A DNA stretch of 64,000 nucleotides from assembly GCA_015501585.1 (NCBI GenBank), contig JADNRY010000010.1:434001-498000 (forward strand). The letters are read 5' to 3'. Positions 1 to 11,200 of the stretch are shown one piece after another (position 1 is the stretch's first letter; each line of letters opens with the position of its first letter). The notes beneath the pieces were generated by a model. The model was not told the DNA's origin, did no database searches, and saw only the letters and a list, made by a program, of their open reading frames with translations. The stretch comes from Rhodocollybia butyracea. Its lineage: Eukaryota > Basidiomycota > Agaricomycetes > Agaricales > Omphalotaceae. Position numbers and translations under genes: made by a program.

Positions 1-604
1 CATGTAACCATTGTAAATGGGACTAGATTGATTAAATTAGCGTGTAAGGTTGAAGTACCGGTTGGCACTTACCGGTACCACAACAGGAAGGAGGTAGCAG
101 ATATTATGAAAAGATATCTACGAAAAGAACGTGTTAGGAGTACATCATCTGGAACGGAAATAGATGAGAGAACCCTATCGCTGCGCCGACATCTCTTCCT
201 CCGTCCGGTGAACCAGCTATAAGGATGAAGATACAAGCAATCATATTGAGAATGAGGGTCCCAAGGAGAACGAGCCAGAGCTGGTAGAGCCGAGTTATCA
301 GATACCGAGAAGCTTCTGGTATTTCATCGGAGATGTCGTGGTAAATGAGGGGGAAGACTGCGGAGGATCAGACGCAGAACGGAATAAAAGAGAGCGAAGT
401 GCGTACAAAATGGCCAGTTGCTTTTTCCGTGGTGTTTAATTTGCTCTGCGCGTGCGTTTAGTTCACGTTCTCTTCTGTCAAGTTCTGCTTCCCGCTGGCG
501 GATGGTGTCTAGAGCTGTAGGATCTACCTGAGCTACTGGGTCATCAAAGGGATTTGCGTCCAACGAATGCGAAGACGCGAAAGGGTTTTCGTTATAATCT
601 GTAG
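1..604 (-). CDS. Secretory carrier-associated membrane protein (SCAMP), 3' end off window
   Basis: SCAMPs are four-pass membrane proteins of post-Golgi and endosomal recycling vesicles. Reading leftward, the protein has two NPF motifs (ENPFASS and ANPFDDP, which bind EH-domain endocytic adaptors), a short charged coiled coil (REAELDRRERELNARAEQ), the family signature FPLIYHDISDEIPEASR, then hydrophobic segments beginning LYQLWLVLLGTLILNM and ending WYRPIYNGYM at the window edge. Introns that restore this frame are 358-406, 118-173 (donor GTTCTC) and 23-72. The remaining C-terminal part lies off the left edge. The start codon is unresolved: coding sequence reaches an acceptor near 600-605, and I could not find a first exon of compatible phase upstream. 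Family assignment is secure; the 5' end is not. Confidence 0.85.
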
Positions 605-901
605 CTATATGTCAGCTCAAGGCATTTGCGGTGGATGAATGAACTTGCGGTTCATGGAAGTTCGTGTAAAAGCGGATTTGGCCGTCGGAGGTGGCCGGCA
701 CAATGAATTGTTACCGGCGAAAGAGGCCGGAATCAGATATAAAGCCGGTTTAAGTACAATGGTTCCTTTTCCTTTTATTCTTCACGTCTTCCTCGTGTTC
801 ACACATTCATTATCTTGACCTTTATTTAAAGGCCAGTAACTTCAGTAACTCTGAACCGTCTTCCACCACCCACCATCTTTTGAAACTCCCCATCCTTCAA
901 G
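605..901. promoter_or_regulatory. Intergenic promoter region between SCAMP and the expansin-like gene
   Basis: The interval separates two divergently transcribed genes. A TATA-like element (ATATAAAG, about 737-744) lies roughly 160 bp before the ATG at 902 and suits the plus-strand gene. It is followed by pyrimidine-rich sequence up to the start codon. The unresolved SCAMP first exon should also lie here or just right of it. Confidence 0.4.
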
Positions 902-2129
902 ATGTACGCCATCTCCATTGTCACTGTGGCTGTTGCCCTTCTTTCTTCTGTTGCCACTGGCTTTGTAGTCGCGCCAAGAGACACTCCTTCGACCTATGCA
1001 ACCGGTTACTTGGAAGATTATTCCCAATATCACACTCGGTATATAGCTTTGGGCTGCTCACACAAGCACCACTCGAATTTCTTCAAAACCTGCTGTCATC
1101 CTATGCTTGTAAGTATCTTGGATTTTGTATACTTTTTAATCAACTTAACGCGCTATAAAGGCGAATGAAACTCTTGCGGAAGCTCGTCCGTCCTACTGCG
1201 TTCCCTCGAGTGCTGCTTCCGCTTCTGCGCTACTTGTCGAGCCAACATCTACAGTGACCACTCCTGTTGACCCCGACGACGATGGCGAGAATCACTGTAA
1301 CGCGAAGCCTGCTACCTCCTCTTCGGCGCCCACTTCCTCTGATGCCGCGAGTGTTTCTCCGACGCCATCACCTTCCGATTCCTCGACCGAGGCTGCTCCC
1401 ACTACATCCTCCTTCGTCCCCGTGAATGTTGCCCCTTCACCTTCCGTTTCCTCGTCCCACAAGAAGACTGCCTCTTCAACCGAAGAGGCCCCCACTCCCA
1501 CGTCTTCTGCTGCTCAGGCCGCACCTACCGGCGACAGTTCCTCCCAGTCCTTTACCGGTGGAGTGTAAGCTCTTATTTTTAGTTTCAGCCTTGCAATTGG
1601 TTACTAATCCCGCACTAAATTACAGCGGCACGTTCTTTTACCAGAACGGTGTAGCTGGTGCCTGCGGTAATGTACGTTACTGGTCGTACCTTTCTTTGAC
1701 ATGAGGTTGATATTTTGTCAGGTTAACCCAGACTCTGCTTTGATTGTCGCGCTCCGTAAGTAGCTCCATCTGATCTCGGCTCACGAACAAACAGTAACCT
1801 CTTGCTACGCGTTTCAGAGACAACACGTTACGATAACGGCGCCAATTGTGGAAAAACCGTTTCAATCACTGCCCAAGGAAAGGTGAGTCATGCCGAAGTC
1901 TCTGCTTGATGTTTGATTCATCATCAACATGGTTCCAGACTATCCAGGCCACTGTCGCAGACGAGTGCCCTACCTGCGACAATGAAAATTGCCTTGATAT
2001 GTCCCTCGGTCTTTTCCAAGAGTTCGAGTCCGACTTAAATGTGGGCCAATTCGACAGTGGGTTACCTTGTTTCTTGTGATTCCGATTCCGACTCACTTTT
2101 GGCTTTCAGTCACTTGGTCATTCGCATGA
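902..2129 (+). CDS. Secreted expansin-like (RlpA/barwin double-psi beta-barrel) protein
   Basis: The predicted product enters the secretory pathway: residues 1-20 (MYAISIVTVAVALLSSVATG) form a typical signal peptide. A Cys-containing N-terminal segment follows, then a Ser/Thr/Pro/Ala-rich stalk of about 90 residues likely to be O-glycosylated, then a C-terminal double-psi beta-barrel (GTFFYQNGVAGACGN to the end), including DECPTCDNENCLDMS, which holds the conserved Cys pairs and the Asp-Glu-Cys signature of expansin/barwin/RlpA folds. Exon 1 is 902-1108, exon 2 is 1161-1563 and exon 3 is 1626-1671; three further short exons end at TGA 2127-2129. Such proteins act at the cell wall or outside the cell, and many lack enzymatic activity, so wall loosening or carbohydrate binding is inference. 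A promoter with a TATA-like box precedes it. Fold call is strong; biochemical role is open. Confidence 0.85.
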
Positions 2130-2828
2130 ACAACGACCACTTTCCTCTTGAGCTCTTGATGAGCAGGCTAGACCTTTTTTCTTTGGCGGCTAGTTAAGAC
2201 ATGAACAACTACTTTGAGCTAGAAACCACACGGCATAACGCTTATACTTATGAATTTTATGACGCTGGTGTTCACAATTATCACTGGTGATCCGTGTCCT
2301 TTTTGTCGTTGTATTTTGTCCTCCTCCTCGTATTATCATACCGCATACAGTCGGGTCAATGTTTCTGTCTTCTTCTTGTTACATCTTTGCTGTCTGTGTA
2401 TTGTTATCCCTTCTCTTGTTGTATGTCTGGGTTAGATGGTGCTTAGTTTAGAGGTGTTTTTCCCCTCGTATTCGCGTTCGTGTTTCTTTATTGGTAGACA
2501 AAATACAGATAGTATGTACGTTCCTACCTGTACTTACGTGACCATATACGACTCTGAATTCGAACTCTACAAGTTTACAGATTGATATCCGAAAGGACTA
2601 AGGCTATAAAACCCCGATGGACCCGATAGATATTAAATACACGGGCCTGCGGTCCCGTAAAGGAAATGTAAGTATAGGGATGTAAAGTTTTTGTTTTGGT
2701 GCCAAGGATTCGGCCCGAATACTTAGTCTCCTTTCCTTCTCACTTTCATCTGACAATTTGTTTGTGCCTGGAAAGGTGAAACCTGTGACGAGAATCTCTT
2801 TGTGCAAACAACGTGTTTGAAACACACC
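2130..2828. other. Intergenic: 3' UTR of expansin-like gene and COQ11 promoter
   Basis: About 700 bp with no convincing coding frame. The first part is T-rich as expected for a 3' UTR and terminator. A TATA-like GGCTATAAAACC near 2602-2613 lies about 220 bp before the COQ11 start. Nothing else was recognised. Confidence 0.4.
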
Positions 2829-4177
2829 ATGGCTGCACCCTCTATTCAGAAAATCCTTGTTGTGGGTGGAAATGGTTTCATTGGTGCGTAAATAACACTT
2901 TCATCGCACGTCCAATTACAATCCTAACTGCAATACATAGGCTCTGCCATATGTCGTGCAGCATTAGCCAAGGGAATGCAGGTCACCAGCGTCAGGTCCT
3001 TAATATTTCCAATTTCCCCCTTAATTTTGCGATTATGAATCTCGTTTGGTAGCTCTTCGGGACGCCCATATACAACCCCCAAAGGACACAGTCCCGCTTG
3101 GACAAACAAAGTGTGCATTCCATCTAGTTGATAAATCAACATCATGACGCGTCTCGTTGTAGGTTACGTGGCTCAAGGGCTCAGCCCACGATCCATCGTC
3201 GTTTTCTGACGCGTTATCAGAGGCCCATGGCGTCGTTCATACGCTTGGTACAATTCTTGAAGACGGAGGAAAGTATAAACAAGCATTGAGGGAGGGAAAT
3301 GTCACCCAAGTAATTGGAGGTGCCTTGAGCACCGTTTTTGGATTACAAAATCCACTCAAACGAGGCGCGGAAGGGAGTTACGAGTATGTGAACCGTGATA
3401 GCGGTGAGCCTTGATTTACGAATATCTCGACTTTTGACTGAACCGTGACACAAGCACTGCGTGTATGTGAAGCATTTCTTTCCTCCGGAGAGTATACACA
3501 ATTCTCGTCACAAAGACCGTTTGTGTATATCTCGGCAGAGGACATTTTCCGGCCGTGGATACCCGCAAGATATGTCGAAACGAAACGCGAGGCCGAGCTT
3601 GGTATTGAAGCTATGCTATCAACATCTCCTGGAAAATATCGAGGCGTATATATTCGACCCAGTACGTGTTTGTTTCCACCTCGTTTCCTACACGAGTTTC
3701 TAGTCGTCAAGACGCTTTATCGATACTCTACGTTTTTACTAATCTTGATTTCAATCAGGCCTCGTATACCACGCACATTATCGTCCTTTGACAACACCTG
3801 CCGCAACTGTACTCGACTTCTCTGCTTCTTTACATCGTAAAGTGCCTCAGGGCATTCCGACACCGTCACAAATCCTCCGTCATCTCGGAAATGTATTATC
3901 TCCGCATTCCTCTCTAGGTCTGGGAGCCAGCAGCAACAACTCAACAACCGATGCGAACGGTGCTTCATTGGGATCGCCATTAGAGAGTATCGCGAATGCA
4001 ATGTCTATACCGCCAATACACATTGACCACGTCGCAGATGCTGTTGCTATCTCGTTGGAAAATAGCACTGTTAGTGGTGTAATCGGAGTAAAGGAGATGA
4101 GGGAGCTGTTTGGCTGGTGGCCAGAAGATGAAGGATTGCAATCTTCGGATCGTAGACAATCTGGGGTTTATCCATAA
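2829..4177 (+). CDS. COQ11: COQ11-like NAD(P)-binding oxidoreductase of coenzyme Q synthesis
   Basis: The N-terminus (MAAPSIQKILVVGGNGFIG) is a Rossmann nucleotide-binding loop of the atypical short-chain dehydrogenase/epimerase superfamily, with GGNGFIG as the glycine motif. A YVETK (YxxxK) pair lies in the middle (near 3570-3590), and HIDHVADAVA near the C-terminus is typical of NAD-epimerase-like folds. Overall architecture matches yeast Coq11 (YLR290C), a matrix-side inner-membrane protein associated with the CoQ synthome, which also starts with a GGNGFLG loop. Exons were joined across short introns at about 2882-2940, 2995-3050, 3111-3162, 3403-3455 and 3662-3758, each preserving frame. 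Its redox reaction is unknown even in yeast. The chief alternative is the NDUFA9-like branch of the same superfamily, but the short N-terminus and the start of the Rossmann fold at residue 8 favour Coq11. Confidence 0.75.
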
Positions 4178-4395
4178 CACCAGTGACAGTGTAATATAAA
4201 TAACTGGTAGTTATTTTCTTTCTGTACATAACGGTGCTTGTGAATGCCTGATTGGATGGTCTTGTTGTCTGATGGACTTTGTCTGCATTCAAGGGGCTTC
4301 AAGGGGCCATTGTTCATATGCACGTATAAATCCTGCCATCTGTTCGATGGGACCTAATTCTTGTCAGAACACAACGCGCGAAGTCGACAGACAAA

Positions 4396-4669
4396 CACAT
4401 CAAAAGTACAAAAAAATCGGCTCGAGTGAATGGTTGAAGTGATTGACCACATTTCAGCAAAAACATCACTTGTTAGTGAAAATACAAGTGAATCTTGATA
4501 GTTCAGCGAACTTTCACTGAAATATGTTCGTTCAGTTGCACTGAAATTGCGAAAACGCACTGAATGACGAACTCTCGCTCAACAAATCAATAACAAGTGA
4601 TTTTTTGCCCGAAAAGTGTTAGATCGGTATTTTTTTCACTCGAGCTGATTTTTTTGTACATTTGGTGTG
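4396..4669. mobile_element. Candidate MITE (foldback element) with ~35-bp terminal inverted repeats
   Basis: The arm 4396-4430 is the reverse complement of 4635-4669 with only about three mismatches; both contain GTACAAAAAAATC followed by GCTCGAGTGAA. The inverted similarity extends inward for part of the element (ATCACTTGTTA near 4470 against its complement near 4591-4602). The 274-bp size, lack of coding capacity and AT-rich interior fit a nonautonomous DNA element. I could not define a target-site duplication, so insertion is not proven. Confidence 0.5.
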
Positions 4670-4740
4670 AAACGTCTCACCCCACCCCCCATAAAATAAG
4701 TGACAAAGAACCTGATATCCAAATGCCAAATATGAAGGGA

Positions 4741-5652
4741 TCGAGATGGAGAAGAGTAAGGCATTATCACCCCCGCAGCAACCAAGAGCTGATCTTCTTT
4801 CTTACAGAGTATGTCGTCGTTGAACAAGAAACCTCGATACTTCTCGCTTCGCAAACTCCGAGAAACGACTGCTTTAGGTCCAGTCAGTGGCGACGCGTCG
4901 CTTTGGCGGGTTTCGATTATGGAAAATCTCAAAAGCCCAACAAGTGAATCACGGACAACACCGGGTCAACACTCCCTTCCTGTTAAGTGGCCATCTGCTC
5001 TCAAGCCACAGCAAAGTCTGGACTAAAGTGTTCCAGCGACTCTATTACTCGTCCTGAGAGCATCGTCGATGAGGGCGGTATTAAACTGCCCACCTAGAAG
5101 CCTAGCGGCTCTCATCCGTCTTAGATGTTGTTATAATTTTGGCCAACTCCATTCTCACCAAACTTCGAAATGCAAAGAGTATTCAGAGGCCGCGCGGCTC
5201 TGCAAACTTGAACCGAAAGAGATCGTTTGGACCAGGATTTGCAAAAGTTGCACACCAAGAACGGGCTCCAAGATGATAACATTCAGAGCCAGGACCGTCT
5301 GCAAATTGCGATGGAGCATCAGTGAAAACCTAGAGAGAACTGCTTGCTGCTTTAACAAGACACAAAACCGACTTTGGAATCCAACTTCGCGAATGCAGAG
5401 AGGGAAAACAAGGACTGGGACTGGACGAACGATGTCTCATGGGGTGATATGGGCAATGTCACACCGCCTGGAAATGGAGTGGGAGCTCTCGCAAACGAGC
5501 TTTCCGGATCGCACAAATAGGACATATTCACAACTTCAGGCTCAGAGTAGCTTGGTAACTGAGTCCCTGACCTCAACAAAACCTCCAGGGGTCAAGCCTG
5601 TACAACATAGAGCCTTTATACCTTTATTAAGGTGGTACCTTCCAGAGTTTTA
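4741..5652 (+). pseudogene. Possible decayed coding region, function unrecognised
   Basis: This stretch is not one gene but shows protein-like fragments in shifting plus-strand frames. One fragment near 4811-5023 begins MSSLNKKPRYFSLRKLRETT. Further right, polar helical text (LHTKNGLQDDNIQSQDRLQ, about 5250-5310) is followed in another frame by DWDWTNDVSWGDMGNVTP (about 5415-5470). Stops interrupt each frame, and no set of GT-AG introns I tried restores a single product. It may be a broken gene with a coiled-coil segment, or a chance pattern. No family was recognised. Confidence 0.25.
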
Positions 5653-5775
5653 ATACTTCACCTGTTTCTGTGGTGTAACGATAAGGCTCGATTACGGCGT
5701 GTTATTCCCAAGTTCGCACGCGAAAATTGGGTGGACTTCGCATATAGCAGAACAAAGAGTCCAGCAATGACTTGT

Positions 5776-6952
5776 CTATTTTGGTGACATACCAATACCC
5801 AGCGAGTCCGCAGCGATAGCATCACTCAAACTATGCCTTCTCCTGACATCAGCTCTCTCCTTCAACCCAGGAAAGGATTCCTGAAGCAGCGCTTCCAACT
5901 TGGGCCAAATCTCGTCTGATGTTGTCCCAAAGATCGACCGGAGCATCAAGCGATGCGCAGGTTTGGTATGGAAAGCTAGTTGGTGTGGGTGCTGGTTAGG
6001 ATGTCGATACGGAGTTGAGGATACGCGAGTTTGCGATAAACGGGAGTAGAAGTCAAGTAGAGGGGAAGTAGTCGAGTAAAATTTATCCAAACGACGGGCA
6101 AAGGTTTCCTGTGTATGACCGTATGTTAGCAGCATGTAACAAATGAAGATATATACATACCGGATTGTCGTCGGGCCTCTTAGTGAGAGGCTCCCCAGTT
6201 TCATCATCAAGACCTTCGATCTTTGGACGATTGTATGACATGTTGTACACACGTCCTGAAGGTAGATGCACCCATCGATCGGATATTCGACTGAGAATAA
6301 CATCGTCTGGTACATCAAGATTCACAACCAAACTTAGAGGCGTATGCTGTTTACTGCATGGTCATTAGCCAAGCCATTAGTGGACAAGTACTGCGTGCGA
6401 CATACTTTAGATGGGCATTGAGAAGTTCACCTTGGAAAAGTGTGCGGGGAAAGCCGTCTAGGATCCAGTGTTTATTATGTAGCAGGTCTAGCTTACTGGT
6501 GACGACCTGCAACATGAGGTCATCTGGTACTAATCCTCCCTGGGCTACGATTTCTTCAGCAATTCTTCCAACTTCTGTCCTACAGTAGAGCTTAAAACAG
6601 ACATGTCGAGATTCAAACAAGTTTCCTACCTCTCTGAGATGTGCATTCGTAATAGATCACCTGTAGAAAGGGAGACAATATCGTATTTCCTGACCAACCG
6701 TCCACTCAATGTACCCTTTCCAGAACCAGGCTTTCCGAACATTAGCATGCGCAACATACGGCCGTTTCTTGAGTCAGTTTGAGCCTCATCATGAGCAACT
6801 GGCTGTAAAGAATTCCGAAATAAAGAGGCTGGAGAACTAGAGGAAATGGTCCTGGCTGCAGACAATTCGACAGAGAGTTGACCGTGTCGAATTGCCTTAA
6901 GTTGGGAGTTCATAGAGGCATTTCGGAATGTCTGCATGAGCGACAGCAGCAC
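5776..6952 (-). CDS. ADK2: Mitochondrial adenylate kinase (GTP:AMP phosphotransferase, AK3/Adk2 type)
   Basis: The enzyme phosphorylates AMP using GTP (or ITP) in the mitochondrial matrix, linking substrate-level GTP from the citrate cycle to the adenylate pool. Motifs in order: P-loop GKPGSGKGT at about residue 73, LSTGDLLR (AMP site), WILDGFPRT, and the LID segment SDRWVHLPSGRVYN followed by DDNPETFARRL. Four exons are seen: 6629-6952, about 6405-6583, about 6156-6353 and 5776-6110. The roughly 70-residue Arg/Ser-rich N-terminus before the P-loop suits a matrix presequence; internal Met residues at 6934 and 6910 are alternative starts. The C-terminal part after the LID is longer than in yeast Adk2. 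AK3 rather than cytosolic Adk1 is inferred from the presequence and LID. Confidence 0.88.
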
Positions 6953-7591
6953 AAGAGAGAGGAAGAAAAGAGCAGAGAACGAAACCAGGGTATCAGACCA
7001 CTCTAATTTAAGGGTAAGACGCTTTTAAGTATTCGCTGCCGGCCTGCCGAAACTTATCTCGAATTGCTAATCTATCTTGGTAAGACAAACCTTCCTCAGG
7101 CTACGCCGAACTTGAACGTTTGAACCTCGAGGTTTCGCGCATAAGCGGCCAGCCTCTTTAGAGGTGACTGCTTTAGGCCTAGACTTTCAAGGAGGTAAAG
7201 CCCCTAAGGTACAGTCCAACATGCAAAAGGTAAACCACTCAAATATCGATCCTCGGAGCTAGCGGACTGGTCAGAGTGGTCTTTCTTTATCTCCATTCTT
7301 GAGTCTTGAATTCCCCTTAAACTGCATTCCGGTGGATTATTGAATCCTTTTGAGAGAAGTTGTTGCTTGCAAAACCCCGGACTTAGACGGTCATTAGCCT
7401 GTAGTCCGCCTCGAGAAATTGATATCTTTAGCACTTCCAGTGCTCTACACGCTGATGATACAGGAGGTTCAGATACATACTACGATTTCGAAACTTTTCA
7501 AAATCACCGGGGCCGACTTAGGGTATGGTATAATGTTGGTGGCCTGCCAAACGGAAACAATACTGCCGCACTCTGAAAGAGAGGGCGCAGA
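6953..7591. other. Intergenic, nothing recognised
   Basis: About 640 bp upstream of the adenylate kinase gene. Both strands contain only short frames without family resemblance. The part next to 6952 must hold the kinase promoter, but no clear motif was seen. Confidence 0.3.
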
Positions 7592-7858
7592 TTAAGCAAG
7601 GCCGTAGATAGATAAATGCGCATTACGAGGTCGTCCTCCACACGCAATAAATTGATTGGTGGCTCGGACGATGTGAATGGTAGCAGAGGGGATCCTAGCG
7701 TACTGGGATCTCCATGTCCTACTAAGCAGAGAGCAGGCAGTCATGAAGAGAATCTGTCCACCTGGAGATAAGTAATAGTACCATGCTTGTTGTATAATTT
7801 TCTTGACAATCTCTGAGGGTAGGTCAGAGACCAAGAGAAGAATGCACAGTAAAGAGCA
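7592..7858 (-). pseudogene. Truncated F-box-like protein fragment
   Basis: A minus-strand frame reads SDLPSEIVKKIIQQAW and then MTACSLLSRTWRSQYAR, which resembles the start of the large F-box-like families of agaricomycetes (a D-LP-E-I helix, then an aromatic-rich loop, then S-LV-RTW). The frame has no ATG: it enters through a TTG with a stop a few codons further upstream. It ends after about 80 residues, far short of the usual 400-600. It is probably a leftover copy of an expanded family whose members serve as SCF ubiquitin-ligase adaptors. A hidden upstream exon cannot be ruled out. Confidence 0.35.
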
Positions 7859-8202
7859 ACTTTAGGATAGCCTGTTTGCGCTTAAATCAGTAATGTCTTC
7901 ATCACTGAGGCAAGTGACTGGATCGGGTCAGTTTTTTGAGCTCCAAACCTAACCATATCCAGAAAAGAGAAGAGAAACTGATTGCTCATCTACTTATTGG
8001 GATTCAAGGTCCCAAAGTAGATAAGTAGAACTCATGGCAATAAATCGTCCGCTCTAGTGACCTGCAAAATGTGAGCAGTATGTACTGCAAGAGCCAAGTA
8101 TTCCACTACATAAATAGTGGGAAATGAAATGCAAGAACAAAGCAAAGAGGGTTTAGACTAAAGCACATAAATATCAAATGAACGGCGATGACAAGTATAT
8201 AA
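7859..8202. other. Intergenic: 3' flank of TEA4, nothing recognised
   Basis: About 340 bp of AT-rich sequence downstream of the minus-strand TEA4 gene. A short inverted pair around 7988-8030 (ATCTACTTATTGGGA... and its complement CCCAAAGTAGATAAG) could form a hairpin or act as part of a 3' processing region. No gene was seen. Confidence 0.3.
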
Positions 8203-11200
8203 CTAGCTTCTTCCGGCAGCACCACGCTGTAAATAATCGTCCAACATCTGCAGAATTAACAGATGTATTAGACCAACCATAAAAAATAGAACACGGAACG
8301 TACCTCATCCATCTCAGCCATTCTTTTGAATGAGTCCGCATAAACCTCTCTCACTTTCGGATGTAACTCATCTATGTCTATTGGTCGACCGAATAACAAC
8401 TCGTCCACAGGATCCAAAACATCCTTATTACTTCTCCCGCTGGGTGTTATTAACGACTTTGGCTTCATAGCTCGGTACTCGATAACAGCGAGCATATGTG
8501 ATACACCAAAGTCCTCCTTCGTATGGATCGGTGGACGTTTTGTCGATGGAGGTAGCTTCTGTTGTTGGAGTGCCGTTGATGTAGGAGGAGGCACGGAAGG
8601 AGTCAAAGTTGGAGTCGGGGTGGATCTTGCAGTGGGCGATCTGTCTACGGGCGAAGTGACTCCATGGGAAGCGGCAGTCACATATCCTGACCCGTCTGAC
8701 ATTATCGACGCTACCGAAGGATTACGCCTGTTATTCGGTATATTTATATTCGTAGGTGTCACTGTACCAGGCCGCATCCCAGATCCAGAGACAGGAGTCA
8801 CTGAACGGGAACGCACAGTGGTGTGCGTATCGACTGTAGTATTATCGTACGAATATTGAGAAGAAACGGAATCGGCGCGAAGTTGTTGAAGTGCTTGGGC
8901 TTGGGCTTGACCAACTTGAATTTTGTTCAGTACACGATCCAATTTCTCATTAGCTTTGGCTTCTCCTCGCCCAATAACACCTTGGAGTAGATCATGTTTA
9001 TTACTCCCGTCTCTCCATTCCTCTTCGACGATTTCGCTAATATCATAGGTCATGCCATCGGGGAGAACATAGGAATACCGCATACGATCGTCAGCGTCGT
9101 ATCTCTGGCTCCGCAATCTGGCATTTCCTGGAAGCAGCACATCAACACCTCGAACCGAGTTTGTTTGTGTGGATAGCATGGCTTGTTCGTTTGCCCGGGC
9201 TTGTCGCTGAGCGGCGATGATATCTTTTTGCGAGGGCTGCTGTTTCCGTTGCATACTTTCTATAGTCCTTGGGCTCATAGGCTCCGAGCTTGCATTGGAT
9301 GACTGGGAGTCTCGATGAAGATTCCGCAAAGCCAATTCGTCGAGTGGTGCAGACATGCGATGGCGTGATGTGGGATTGCGGTAAGATGTGGCTCGACGTA
9401 GGACGAATATCGGGTCATCAGAGGAAACGTCGTCAATTGTACCCAAGAGCTGAGCCGAGTCAACCGAACGTCGTCTCGAGTCCTGGAACCGACGGTCGAC
9501 CGCCTTGAATGTGGGAGGTCGGGCGTAAGCGTCGATAACTTTACTTGACGGAGACAATTCTTTTTCTAAATGGTCAATCAGTTGTCAACTCATTGGTCGG
9601 GCTATCCGTCCAACACACCTTGAGTTCCCGACTCAACAGTCAACCAATACCTAACCCTCGAAGAGCTCCTCCTCTTAGCAAGCTTATCCTCGACTTCATC
9701 ACCTCCATCAACAACTCCCTCCAAAATCCCAAACCTCTCTAGCCCGATCTCAATAACCTCCGCCACTGTAACATTTTTTGGGAACACAAATACCTTGCGG
9801 CGGAGGTTCATCGGGAGCCCGGGGGAATGCAACTGCGACGCGTTAAACTGATTCTGCCTATCCCTTAACGTATGTTTGAAGACAATCGCCTCTGTAAGTG
9901 TATCGAACACCATATCTTCAGGAAGATCTTCCGAGTAAATGATGATTTGCATCGCGAATCGGAAGGACGGTGAACTGAAGCGTTCAGGAGGAACATTGCC
10001 TTGAGTACCAACAGTGAGATTCCTTGGAGAACCAGGGCTTAATAAACCCATCTCGGAGTCTGTAAAGGATGTATCGGTGGCGATCAACGTATCCTCTCCT
10101 TCAAATCCAGGCCCACTATCATCTCCATCATCATCCCCACCACCTCGTCTATTCAAATAAAATTTGACCGCCGAGTCATCCGAAAAATCATTCATAGCCA
10201 GCTTTTTTATTGCAGGATGCATCGAAAGGTTACTCGAAACCGAGCTAATACTTCCAACACTGCTTCGTTTGACTTTGGGTACCTCCATTGCGGCTTCGAC
10301 AAGATTTTCGAATACCTGCAAAGGTTTCTCGGTATCGTGGAGAATGGCTGAAGAGCCTTCTATCTGTTTCACTGTCAGGTAATAATCATTGGAATCATCA
10401 GCTGCAGGCAGTCTGAACCGCTGTAAAGCTTGGTTGACGAGCTCTGAAGACGTAGTCGAGGATGCAAGGAGGACAGTTTTGAAAGTGGCGTCTGTCTGAA
10501 GATTTTTTCCAGCAAACACTCGGATGACGCTAAGCTCGGGAATGTGGCCGTCGACTTGAATGCCTTGATTGAGAATCAGAGAGCCAGGTCGTGTGCGTTG
10601 CGCTGGAGGGCCGAGACCACTGGATGAACTCGAGTAGGAATTGGCAAGAGCAGAGGCGGACTGGAAACCGTAATTGGGCCGGAGTTCAGGTGGGGAAGAA
10701 GGTGAGCGGTTTAAGTATTGCTGGTATAAAGCCTGCTGCTGCTGATCCTTTTGTCGTAGGTGCGAAGCGTGCTCGGATACTTCAGGAGGGGAGGATTTTC
10801 CTGGAGGGGTTTGAGGTGGGGTCTGCTGGTTAATCCGCCGGGGATCCATAGAGTTTCGGAGAGCCGATGCCTGCTGTTGCTGCTGCTGCTGCATAGCGAC
10901 TTGGGTCGTCGGAGAAACGGTCTGGGAATCCGTACCCCCGTCATCAGTTGAGGTACCGCTAGGTCGACCAGCATCGGATACATCTAAAGAGGATATAGAA
11001 CCGTTCTTTTCTTTTTTATCTTTATCCTTTTTACGGAACAACCCTCCAAAAACGGAACTCTTTTTTTTCTTTCCTTCATCTCCGTCAGTGTCACTGCGCT
11101 CTTTCCGAAGCTTGGAGCTTCCTGAAGATGAACTCGCAGATTTGGCGTAGCTCGCCGAGCTAACAGCCGGAGCCATTTTTTGAGGTGGTTCCTTGCCTTT

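Noticed and set aside
2130..2828. Possible second small gene downstream of the expansin-like gene
   Set aside because: Open frames are short, T-rich and lack splice-compatible extension; the region fits a 3' UTR and promoter.
5069..5653. 194-codon plus-strand frame as an intact gene
   Set aside because: Protein-like text jumps between frames across it, and this frame itself is rich in Cys, Arg and Thr without domain features.
8374..8859. Plus-strand open frame of 161 codons inside the TEA4 gene
   Set aside because: It is antisense to TEA4 coding sequence, has no family resemblance, and its composition mirrors the repeated codons of the minus strand.
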